A stretch of 5,552 bases of DNA from JBCDIQ01 sp039024295 (GTDB taxonomy: Bacteria; Bacteroidota; Bacteroidia; J057). The translations under genes and the position numbers were made by a program. The notes under the pieces were generated by a model. That model did not search any database. It saw only the letters and a list, made by a program, of their open reading frames with translations, and was not told where the DNA came from. The stretch lies in the NCBI GenBank assembly GCA_039024295.1, contig JBCDIQ010000376.1:1-5552 (forward strand), written 5' to 3'. Below, piece after piece: positions 1 through 5,552 of this stretch (positions within the stretch are counted from its first letter, which is position 1; every line of letters begins with the position of its first letter).

Positions 1-351
1 ATTTCCCTGGAAGTGGCGGCTAGTAATGATACCATTATCTTACGCGATATAGGCTATAACACCACTGCAGGGGAGGGAATTACCGCTGGTCAAACGAACC
101 TGACTTCTGTTGACGAGATACGCGTGATTGGTGTTGACATTCACCCTAACCCGTGTAAAAATGTATTGAGTGTAAATTGGCCGGCCACAAAAAGTATCGG
201 CAATTATTCAATTTATGATGCTATGGGAAAGCTGATGTTACATGGAGCTATTACCAGGCATATCGATGTATCAAGGTTAGTACCTGGAACATACTTGTTA
301 ACAATTACAGAGGGGCAAAACTTTGGGAGGAAGAAATTCACGAAGTATTAA
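1..351 (+). CDS. C-terminal part of a secreted protein with type IX secretion sorting domain (partial at 5' edge)
   Basis: The reading frame is open from base 1 (codons att tcc ctg gaa precede the first GTG at 13) to a TAA at 349-351, so this is the last 116 residues of a longer protein whose start lies outside the window. The final ~75 residues match the Por-secretion-tail type A sorting domain: a 'HPNPCKN' turn (normally PNP followed by a small residue), then 'YSIYDAMGKL', 'HIDVSRLVPGTYLLTI' and a basic end 'GRKKFTKY'. In known cases this beta-sandwich tail directs export through the outer-membrane type IX system and is removed at the surface, usually with attachment to lipopolysaccharide. 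The ~40 residues before it (with 'ASNDTIILRDIGYNTTAGEG') are low in recognisable motifs, so the function of the cargo cannot be told. Possible cargoes include enzymes, adhesins and cell-surface repeat proteins. The sorting-domain call is firm. Confidence 0.9.
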   Translation: MSLEVAASNDTIILRDIGYNTTAGEGITAGQTNLTSVDEIRVIGVDIHPNPCKNVLSVNWPATKSIGNYSIYDAMGKLMLHGAITRHIDVSRLVPGTYLLTITEGQNFGRKKFTKY

Positions 352-478
352 CCCTGGTTTTCTAAGGAATCCTCCCCCTTTCCCAAGATTTTCTATCCTC
401 TAAACCTCCTGCATCTGCACAAAGGATTGGTTAACAGTTACAACCCATATTCTCCATCCATCAGCAAGCTAATTTCCA

Positions 479-1576
479 ATAGACCACCTCGCCTTACATA
501 TCATTGTGCTTTTGGGAGCCGTTCAGGGATTTACGCTTTGTTTGTACCTGCTTCCTAAGTACCGGGAAAACCCACGAGCAGGTAAGCATTACCTGCTGTT
601 TTTATTTTCACTGGCCTTTTACAACCTGACCTATGCGCTGATTTATATGGGTATCCATGACGTTGGCTTCGTACCCGTCACCTCATTTCCGTTTCCGTAT
701 AAGTATTTGATGGCCGTTGGGTTCTATTTTTATGTCAAGCACCAAATCGCGCCACAACACAAGGTCATTGCCAGGTATGAGTACCTGCTGTTTGTTCCTG
801 CCATTTTGTATGGGTTGTTACGCGGATATTGGTATTACAGGATTCACATTGGGCTGGAGAAAGACCTCTTTTGGAACGTCTATAAGACGGGCTTTTTTAT
901 TTATAACGATTTTGCCTATCTGACCTTTAGCCTGATGGTAATGATTGCGGTGCTTCGATTTGTCAAAATTAAAAACACAAGCATAAAAGGAAGCATCTCC
1001 AAACGAAAAAACTGGGATTGGCTCTATCGGTTTTCCGGGGCGCATGCCCTCATCATTGTGCTGAATTTGCTCCACCTGGTCCTTGCCAATGCACTCGATC
1101 TGGAACATAGCGGGCAGTTTTACTCCCTCATCCTGATTCTGAATTCTGTTTACATTTACTGGATTGGGTATGTAGGATTCACAAAATCTAACCTGCTGTT
1201 CAATACTTATCACCTTAAAGACGCCAAGACCCATTTGCATCCGCTAAAGCAAAAGCTGGAGCAGATGATCCATGATGAAGAAATTTATGTTAACCAACAT
1301 TTAAAAGTCTCTGATCTGGCGCTCATGCTTGAAGTATCTGAAAAAGAACTTTCAACCTTCATCCACGAGACCTATCATTTGTCTTTCTCTGATTACCTGA
1401 ATTATCACCGGGTGGAAAAGGTAAAAGCCTTACTGGCATCCTCCGAACAGAACAGGTTTACCCTGGTAGCAATTGCAGATCAAGCTGGGTTTAGCTCCAA
1501 ATCGTCCTTTTATGCTGTGTTTAAGAAACTTACCGGTCTGACGCCCACCCAATACAGAAAAACCCTTGAACGATGA
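479..1576 (+). CDS. Membrane-embedded AraC-family transcriptional regulator (7 TM + HTH)
   Basis: Predicted inner-membrane regulator. Counting from the GTG at 506 (356 aa), about seven hydrophobic segments lie near residues 1-18, 28-49, 62-79, 92-110, 128-153, 177-199 and 205-225. A linker follows, then a C-terminal AraC DNA-binding domain (~255-353). The first helix-turn-helix is near 'VSDLALMLEVSEKELS'. The second holds the family signature, 'AIADQAGFSSKSSFYAVFKK' followed by 'LTGLTPTQYR'. This architecture is common in Bacteroidota; ligands are mostly unknown, and a role in sensing a membrane or periplasmic cue is inference. The start is uncertain. GTG 506 is the first standard start codon, but it would shorten helix 1. 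The in-frame stretch from 479 adds 'DHLALHII', completing a normal helix, and begins with ATA where ATG would be expected. The frame is closed by TAA at 470-472. The stop is TGA at 1574-1576. The signal-peptide protease follows 101 bases downstream and could be a target or partner. Confidence 0.88.
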   Translation: MDHLALHIIVLLGAVQGFTLCLYLLPKYRENPRAGKHYLLFLFSLAFYNLTYALIYMGIHDVGFVPVTSFPFPYKYLMAVGFYFYVKHQIAPQHKVIARYEYLLFVPAILYGLLRGYWYYRIHIGLEKDLFWNVYKTGFFIYNDFAYLTFSLMVMIAVLRFVKIKNTSIKGSISKRKNWDWLYRFSGAHALIIVLNLLHLVLANALDLEHSGQFYSLILILNSVYIYWIGYVGFTKSNLLFNTYHLKDAKTHLHPLKQKLEQMIHDEEIYVNQHLKVSDLALMLEVSEKELSTFIHETYHLSFSDYLNYHRVEKVKALLASSEQNRFTLVAIADQAGFSSKSSFYAVFKKLTGLTPTQYRKTLER

Positions 1577-1624
1577 TTTGTCCAATATTTATTTTCTGGA
1601 CATCTGCAGGCTGATTTACAATGC

Positions 1625-1652
1625 TTTGTATGGAACATGGAACGTACTATTG
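1625..1652 (+). promoter_or_regulatory. Candidate Bacteroidota-type promoter for the S41 protease
   Basis: A TTTG at 1625-1628 (-33-like) is followed after 16 bases by TACTATTG at 1645-1652, which matches five of the six fixed positions of the Bacteroidota -7 element TAnnTTTG. The spacer is slightly shorter than usual for the phylum. Transcription would start around 1658, about 20 bases before the ATG at 1678. This would exclude the upstream ATG at 1621 as the start and would give the protease its own promoter, independent of the AraC gene. Short degenerate motifs occur by chance, so this is a proposal only. Confidence 0.35.
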
Positions 1653-1677
1653 CAGGGTACAATCAATCAACATCACA

Positions 1678-2718
1678 ATGAAATTTATTCAACTAATTCT
1701 CTGCTTTTCGTTCCTCACCAGTACACTTTTGGGCCAAAATAACCCAGCATCAGTCCAGGACAGCATTCAGGTTTTCTATTCGGAATTATTCAACCAGTTG
1801 GAACAAAACTACCTGTATACAGAATCGGTAGACTGGCAGGAGTTACAACCACACATCCTCAGCAAAGCCTTGGAAGCGAATTCATTTTATGAGGCGTTGG
1901 AAATGTGCCCGGTTCTTTTTGATTCTATTAAGGGCGACCACACCCTATTATTCACAGAGAGAAAACTGTACCAGAGTACCCTGAAAAAAGAGCTGAGCCA
2001 GGAACAATTCCATAGAAATCTATTGGTTGAATATGCTGCCAATCCAGGTTTCAGCGTAGAAGTTTTAGGAGATCAATGCGGATACATTTTCATCCCAGGC
2101 ATGCTCCTGCTCAACGCCCCCCAGGAGGAGCTGGATGCCAAGGCCCAGGAAATGTACCGGGCAATTGTAGCAGCGGATAGCCAACACCAAATCAAGGGGT
2201 GGATCATCGACCTGCGCTTAAATATAGGGGGCAATGCCAATGTAATGCTTACCGGGCTGTATCACCTGCTGGGCAACGGGACCACCTACCTGGAACTGGA
2301 TGCAAATAAACATGTAACCTCAAGAAAAGGACTACTTGAGGGAACCTTGTATGACAACCATCAGGAGATCATTCACATATCCCCTACCCTGGCGCCCAAC
2401 CCTGAAGTACCCGTTGCAATCATCACAGGCCTCATGACGGCCAGTGCCGGTGAATTTGTCGCACTGGGCTTTAGGGGGCGAAAAAATACCCTTATAATTG
2501 GGGAAGAAAGCTATGGCTTAACCACCTCAAACGATCTGTTTGAGTTACCCTTTAACACCACCATGGCGATCACCCTCAGCTATGGTACCGATAGAAGTGC
2601 TGTGTTCACCAATAGTATCGAACCGGATGTGAAGGTGGTGAAGGAGGCCGATTTAGAACATCTTCTGCAGGATAAAAATATCATCGAGGCTGTTCGGTTT
2701 ATTGACCAGGAGCGTTGA
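1678..2718 (+). CDS. Exported S41-family (C-terminal processing-type) serine peptidase, PDZ-less
   Basis: Predicted 346-residue exported peptidase. The ATG at 1678 is preferred to the in-frame ATG at 1621 because it starts directly on a signal peptide: 'MKFIQLILCFSFLTSTLLGQ', with cleavage likely near residue 20. The S41 core is clear: 'GYIFIPGM' (135-142), 'WIIDLRLNIGGN' (175-186), the nucleophile motif 'TASAGEF' with Ser256, 'IIGEESYG' (273-280), and a late 'IEPDV' (314-318). An upstream 'GDHTLLF' carries His88. There is no room for a PDZ domain between the N-terminal helical region and the core, and the Lys of CtpA-type enzymes that should follow the GExxxG element is absent (Leu281-Thr-Thr). 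A Ser256/His88 active site is therefore likely, as in the nisin-resistance protease branch of the family. The protein probably acts in the periplasm or outside the cell on peptides or unfolded proteins; the substrate is unknown. The stop is TGA at 2716-2718. It lies 101 bases after the AraC regulator, in the same direction. Confidence 0.87.
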   Translation: MKFIQLILCFSFLTSTLLGQNNPASVQDSIQVFYSELFNQLEQNYLYTESVDWQELQPHILSKALEANSFYEALEMCPVLFDSIKGDHTLLFTERKLYQSTLKKELSQEQFHRNLLVEYAANPGFSVEVLGDQCGYIFIPGMLLLNAPQEELDAKAQEMYRAIVAADSQHQIKGWIIDLRLNIGGNANVMLTGLYHLLGNGTTYLELDANKHVTSRKGLLEGTLYDNHQEIIHISPTLAPNPEVPVAIITGLMTASAGEFVALGFRGRKNTLIIGEESYGLTTSNDLFELPFNTTMAITLSYGTDRSAVFTNSIEPDVKVVKEADLEHLLQDKNIIEAVRFIDQER

Positions 2719-2754
2719 AATTAGGCTGAGGTTCACAATTATTTTTTTCAGGTA

Positions 2755-2790
2755 CCTGCTCCTATACGTTTCCCTTAAATTAGGAGCAGG
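2755..2790 (+). terminator. Perfect 10-bp hairpin after the protease gene; candidate transcript-end structure
   Basis: CCTGCTCCTA at 2755-2764 and TAGGAGCAGG at 2781-2790 are exact reverse complements around a 16-base loop, beginning 36 bases after the protease stop codon. The stem is GC-rich enough to be stable in RNA. No T-run follows it on the plus strand (attgggttt follows), and on the minus strand an A-run follows, so it is not a textbook intrinsic terminator. It may protect the 3' end of the protease mRNA, slow read-through into the cyclase gene, or act as an operator for a dimeric protein. Confidence 0.4.
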
Positions 2791-2962
2791 ATTGGGTTTA
2801 AATGTAAAGAAGTCACAGGAGCGTAAGTTAAAATAATCATTCTGTGCCAACTGGGGTATATATGGGCGCAAGCGCAGAGAGAAGAAAAAGCCTGCACATC
2901 ATTGTACGGACTCTAGCTCCCATTAAAAGAATCACTACCTTAAGGAAAATAAGTAGAGCAAA

Positions 2963-4189
2963 ATGTCCATTGACGCAAAAGACAAACCTCGATTCTTTCA
3001 GGGAGTGGTTGACATTGGGGCTGATCAGGAATTTTCCATCACTGAAATACGGTACCTACGTGTATCGAACATCGCCGCCGTTCTGGGAGCGATGTTTAAT
3101 GCAATCTGGATGCTAATTTCCATTCCTCTGACCAACTCCCCGATAATTTATGGCACCAATGCAGTGATGGGATTGATGTTTCTGGCTGTGCTAATGTTTA
3201 ACAAGCAAGGTTGGCGGGTGCTGGCTGCCACCTGGCTGACGATCTCAGCGTATTTGTCGGTTCTTTGCTTTCTCTATCTGTTGGGATATGAGTCTGGCGT
3301 TGCGGTCATTTGTTTTCTGATCATTATCCTCCCCTATATGACTTTTCCCCGCAAAGCGAGGAAATTGGCGCATGGATTCAGCTTGCTTACCTGCTTGACA
3401 TTGATTAGCGCAGTGTTACTTCAATCAGATATCAAGGCTCATTTTGGCGAAATGGATGCCTACTTATCACAAGTGATCAACTTTAGTATAACGGGATTCA
3501 TTTGCCTCGTACTGATATGGAGTTTGTCCATGTTGATTGATCAGTCGGAGGAATCCTTAATAGAAGAACAGAAGAAGTCGGATGACCTCCTGCATAATAT
3601 TCTACCGGCAAACATTATCAGGGACCTGAAAGAAACGGGGAAGACGATTCCTAAAAGGCACAAGAATGTATCCATTTTGTTTACTGATTTTGAGGGATTC
3701 ACGGAATTGGTAGCCTCTATCTCGGCCATCACGTTGGTCAATGAGCTCAATGATATTTTTGGGCGATTCGACGAAATTATGGAGGAGACGGAAGTCGAAA
3801 AAATTGAAACCATTGGTGATGCCTATATGGCAGCTTGTGGCCTTGAAGAAGAAACCACCAATCATGCGGTTAACTGTATTACCGCAGCACAAAAGATGTT
3901 GGCCTACCTTGAGGAAAGAAATAAGCACCATGAAATTACATGGAGGATGCGGGTTGGGATACATTCGGGAACTATCGTTGCCGGGGTTGTGGGCAAAAAG
4001 AAGTTTGCATACGACCTTTTTGGGGACACGATAAATACGGCTAGCAGAATTGAATCTGCCGGGGAGGCAGGTAAAATCAATATTTCGGACTCCACCCATG
4101 AATTGGTCAAGAACAACTTCCCGTGTTTATCTCGTGGAAAAATCTTTGCGAAGGGAAAAGGGGAATTGGACATGTATTTTGTGGAGTGA
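2963..4189 (+). CDS. Membrane class III adenylate/guanylate cyclase
   Basis: Predicted 408-residue inner-membrane enzyme making a cyclic nucleotide (cAMP or cGMP) from ATP or GTP. After ~30 polar residues come about six hydrophobic helices (roughly 36-56, 65-80, 85-108, 112-128, 136-153, 170-192). A short charged helix follows (193-226, including 'SDDLLHNILPANII', the usual cyclase-transducer element), then the catalytic domain (~232-408). Metal-binding Asp242 lies in 'LFTDFEGFT' and Asp286 in 'TIGDAYM'. The transition-state pair Asn358 and Arg362 lies in 'DTINTASR', and a phosphate-binding Lys399 in 'AKGKGEL', so the domain should be active, as a homodimer. The base-selecting positions are mixed: Glu282 ('KIETIGD') is guanylate-type, while Asp351 ('AYDLFGD') is adenylate-type. 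The substrate is therefore uncertain. The ATG at 2963 follows an A-rich leader (gcaaa) and fits the hydrophobic layout. The gene stands alone, 244 bases after the protease and convergent with the TRIC-like gene. The signal sensed by the membrane part is unknown. Confidence 0.93.
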   Translation: MSIDAKDKPRFFQGVVDIGADQEFSITEIRYLRVSNIAAVLGAMFNAIWMLISIPLTNSPIIYGTNAVMGLMFLAVLMFNKQGWRVLAATWLTISAYLSVLCFLYLLGYESGVAVICFLIIILPYMTFPRKARKLAHGFSLLTCLTLISAVLLQSDIKAHFGEMDAYLSQVINFSITGFICLVLIWSLSMLIDQSEESLIEEQKKSDDLLHNILPANIIRDLKETGKTIPKRHKNVSILFTDFEGFTELVASISAITLVNELNDIFGRFDEIMEETEVEKIETIGDAYMAACGLEEETTNHAVNCITAAQKMLAYLEERNKHHEITWRMRVGIHSGTIVAGVVGKKKFAYDLFGDTINTASRIESAGEAGKINISDSTHELVKNNFPCLSRGKIFAKGKGELDMYFVE

Positions 4190-4290
4190 ACCGTGGATAC
4201 AAGAGGCATATCGCGTTGCTTCTTTTCGGCATATTATCTCATCTGGTACAAACCGCTAGCTTCCAACAACTGTCTATCGCGTGGAGGGTC

Positions 4291-4911
4291 TTACTGTTCT
4301 CCTTCAGAAGCATCATGAAAATTAAGGGACCAATGATACCGTATGGCCAGGTACCGAATGATCATCACAACGGTCATGGAAACGATGATGTTCACATTTT
4401 CATAAGGACTAAACGTATCGGATACCAGGTAGACCACTCCTCCCATCAAACAGGCGGAGGCGTAGATTTCTTTCCTGAAAATCAACGGCACCTCGTTGGT
4501 TAGTACATCCCGGATAACGCCGCCAAAACAGGCGGTAATCACCCCGAGCAACAGGCTATGCCCAATGCTAATGCCGTACTGCAAGGAAGTCTGGATGCCT
4601 AGGATAGTAAACAGGCCAATACCAATCGTGTCAAATAAAAACATGCTCTTCTTTAACCGGAGAATCCTGCTTTTGAATAAATACGCAATGAGGTATCCTA
4701 GCACGATCACAATCAGATAATTATGATCATTTAACCACCCTACCGGAGTCCTGCCAATCAGGATATCCCGAATCGTTCCGCCCCCAACAGCAGTTACAAA
4801 CCCAATCACCAAAGAGCCCACCAAGTCAAACTTCTTCTGAATGGCAGTTAACACTCCTGAGATAGCAAAAACGGAGGTTCCGAATAAATCAATGAAATAT
4901 GTCCAGCTCAT
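4291..4911 (-). CDS. UPF0126 / TRIC-like family membrane protein
   Basis: Predicted 206-residue inner-membrane protein with about seven helices, the normal length for the family (E. coli YicG and YadS are similar). It shows a clear internal duplication. In half one, Asp8, Gly11, Phe15 and Gly19 ('DLFGTSVFAISG') are followed by 'GGGTIRD' at 43-49. In half two, Asp94, Gly97, Phe101 and Gly105 ('DTIGIGLFTILG') are followed by 'FGGVIRD' at 129-135. Both GGxxRD motifs are family hallmarks. Bacterial relatives form trimers related to trimeric intracellular cation channels; fitness data have also linked some UPF0126 members to glycine uptake. Either cation conduction or small-molecule transport is possible here. 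The start chosen is the ATG at 4911; an in-frame TTG at 4926 would add five residues but would overlap the proposed promoter. It is encoded opposite to its neighbours, with its 3' end facing the cyclase 101 bases away. No terminator was seen in that gap. Confidence 0.92.
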   Translation of the reverse strand: MSWTYFIDLFGTSVFAISGVLTAIQKKFDLVGSLVIGFVTAVGGGTIRDILIGRTPVGWLNDHNYLIVIVLGYLIAYLFKSRILRLKKSMFLFDTIGIGLFTILGIQTSLQYGISIGHSLLLGVITACFGGVIRDVLTNEVPLIFRKEIYASACLMGGVVYLVSDTFSPYENVNIIVSMTVVMIIRYLAIRYHWSLNFHDASEGEQ

Positions 4912-4923
4912 TGTCCTGGTTAT

Positions 4924-4952
4924 CAATGATACATTTATATGCTACCCTCAAA
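4924..4952 (-). promoter_or_regulatory. Candidate Bacteroidota-type promoter for the UPF0126 gene
   Basis: Read on the minus strand, TTTG at 4952-4949 is followed after 17 bases by TATCATTG at 4931-4924, five of six fixed matches to the phylum -7 element TAnnTTTG. Transcription would begin near 4917, only a few bases before the ATG at 4911, giving an almost leaderless message and arguing against the TTG start at 4926. The assignment rests on short motifs only. Confidence 0.35.
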
Positions 4953-5105
4953 ATAGCAGCAATCATGCCCATAAATGAAGATTTTTTATGATCTTCCCTT
5001 GCAGAGTTAATGATAAAAAAGGCACCTTACCCAACATCCCCTATCCTGCCAAGGCTACTGGATTGGCAAAAAGGTTAGATCAGTCACTCACCCTCGCAAG
5101 CAGAA

Positions 5106-5552
5106 ATGTCCATGAATTATTATCAAAATAAAGCGTCAGTTGAAGAATACATAGAGCTGGCAAAGGACGTAAATGGAGGCGAGCTGATCAAAAAGCTCAA
5201 CAGATTCTTGCCATCCGGTTCAACTGTACTTGAAATTGGCTCCGGCCCGGGAACAGATTGGAACCTCCTAAGCAAAGGCTATGAAGTCGTGGGTTCTGAT
5301 AATTCTCAGGAATTTCTAAACCACCTTATTCAGCAGAATCCTTCAGGTAAGTTCCTTGAGTTAGATGCCGTCACCCTGCATACAGACGAAAAATTTGATG
5401 CCATCTACTCCTACAAAGTCATGCATCATTTAAAAAACGATGAACTTAAAGCTTCCATCAGCAGGCAGCACGATATTTTGAATCCTGATGGACTTATTTG
5501 CCATTCATTTTGGAGAGGAGAAGGTTCGGAAGTCTTTAAAGGTCTGTTTGTA
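5106..5552 (+). CDS. Class I SAM-dependent methyltransferase (partial, runs off 3' edge)
   Basis: An open frame of 149 codons runs from ATG 5106 to the window end with no stop, so the C-terminus is missing. The frame is closed upstream by TAG at 5076-5078. A second ATG at 5112 ('MNYYQNKASVEEYI') is an equally good start, preceded by the purine stretch agaaa. The Rossmann-fold features of the SAM-binding domain are in order: motif I 'VLEIGSGPGTD' (41-51), the acidic end of strand 2 in 'VVGSDNSQEF' (Asp65), 'LELDAVTL' (Asp87), the strand-4 region 'FDAIYSYKVMHHL' (97-109), and 'ILNPDGLICHSFW' (124-136). This is the methyltransferase 11/25-type layout of small soluble enzymes. The methyl acceptor cannot be inferred; such proteins act on small molecules, quinones, lipids or proteins. 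It is divergent from the UPF0126 gene, with about 194 bases between the two starts, in which no near-consensus plus-strand promoter was recognised. Confidence 0.9.
   Translation, partial: MSMNYYQNKASVEEYIELAKDVNGGELIKKLNRFLPSGSTVLEIGSGPGTDWNLLSKGYEVVGSDNSQEFLNHLIQQNPSGKFLELDAVTLHTDEKFDAIYSYKVMHHLKNDELKASISRQHDILNPDGLICHSFWRGEGSEVFKGLFV

Noticed and set aside
499..506. TATCATTG just before GTG 506, identical to the proposed -7 element of the UPF0126 gene
   Set aside because: No TTTG lies at a suitable distance upstream, and the bases probably encode the first helix of the AraC regulator.
818..1240. 140-codon open frame on the minus strand inside the AraC gene
   Set aside because: It lies wholly antisense to a clearly recognisable membrane/HTH protein and shows no domain, signal peptide or family pattern.
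1579..1602. Inverted repeat TGTCCA / TGGACA immediately after the AraC stop codon
   Set aside because: Only six pairs with a 12-base AT-rich loop and no T-tract after it; too weak to call a terminator or operator.
1621..1677. Upstream in-frame ATG for the S41 protease
   Set aside because: It would place 19 polar residues before a complete signal peptide and would start upstream of the proposed transcript start.
2844..3116. 90-codon plus-strand open frame across the gap before the cyclase
   Set aside because: More than half overlaps the cyclase N-terminus in another frame; the composition is basic and irregular, with no domain.
3602..4099. 165-codon open frame on the minus strand inside the cyclase gene
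   Set aside because: It is antisense to the conserved catalytic domain, whose motifs are all intact in the plus frame; the translated product has no recognisable features.
4209..4282. Direct repeat TATCGCGT in the convergent gap between the cyclase and UPF0126 genes
   Set aside because: Only eight bases, two copies and no associated structure; no terminator could be recognised in this gap.
4123..4503. 126-codon plus-strand open frame spanning the end of the cyclase and the UPF0126 3' end
   Set aside because: It overlaps two well-supported genes in other frames and its translation resembles no protein family.
4977..4996. Inverted repeat GAAGAT / ATCTTC in the divergent intergenic region
   Set aside because: Six mostly AT pairs in an AT-rich stretch; expected by chance and not followed by a T-run on either strand.
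5047..5068. Inverted repeat TGCCAA / TTGGCA upstream of the methyltransferase
   Set aside because: Six pairs around a 10-base loop, no T-tract and no resemblance to a known riboswitch; could be a weak operator, but the evidence is insufficient.

Overview
The window looks like chromosomal DNA from a member of the Bacteroidota. The main evidence is the C-terminal type IX secretion (Por-type) sorting domain on the first, partial gene; that secretion system is largely confined to this phylum. Supporting signs are a seven-helix membrane AraC regulator of a kind common there, a lack of strong Shine-Dalgarno sequences, and two candidate promoters resembling the Bacteroidota TTTG / TAnnTTTG pattern. 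The genus cannot be told from this sequence.

Layout from left to right. (1) Bases 1-351 are the 3' end of a secreted protein carrying a type IX sorting tail. (2) Bases 479/506-1576 are a membrane-embedded AraC-family regulator whose usual N-terminus runs upstream of the first standard start codon. (3) Bases 1678-2718 are a signal-peptide-bearing S41-family serine protease without a PDZ domain. (4) A 244-base gap contains a perfect 10-bp hairpin. (5) Bases 2963-4189 are a six-helix membrane class III nucleotidyl cyclase. (6) Bases 4291-4911, on the minus strand and convergent with the cyclase, are a UPF0126/TRIC-like membrane protein with a clear internal duplication. (7) After a divergent intergenic region, bases 5106-5552 are the 5' part of a class I SAM-dependent methyltransferase cut off by the window edge.

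The genes do not form one obvious operon. The four rightward genes before the convergent point are separated by gaps of roughly 100 to 245 bases, and the protease appears to have its own promoter. The regulator and protease could be a functional pair (membrane sensor/regulator beside an exported protease), but only adjacency supports this. No mobile element, CRISPR array, tRNA or rRNA was seen.

The points most worth a second look are the mixed purine-specificity pair of the cyclase (Glu at the adenylate-type Lys position, Asp at the guanylate-type Cys position), the apparently missing start codon of the AraC regulator (an ATA sits where an ATG would be expected), and the protease active site, which looks like a Ser/His type and not the Ser/Lys CtpA type. 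I found no convincing previously undescribed multi-gene system here.
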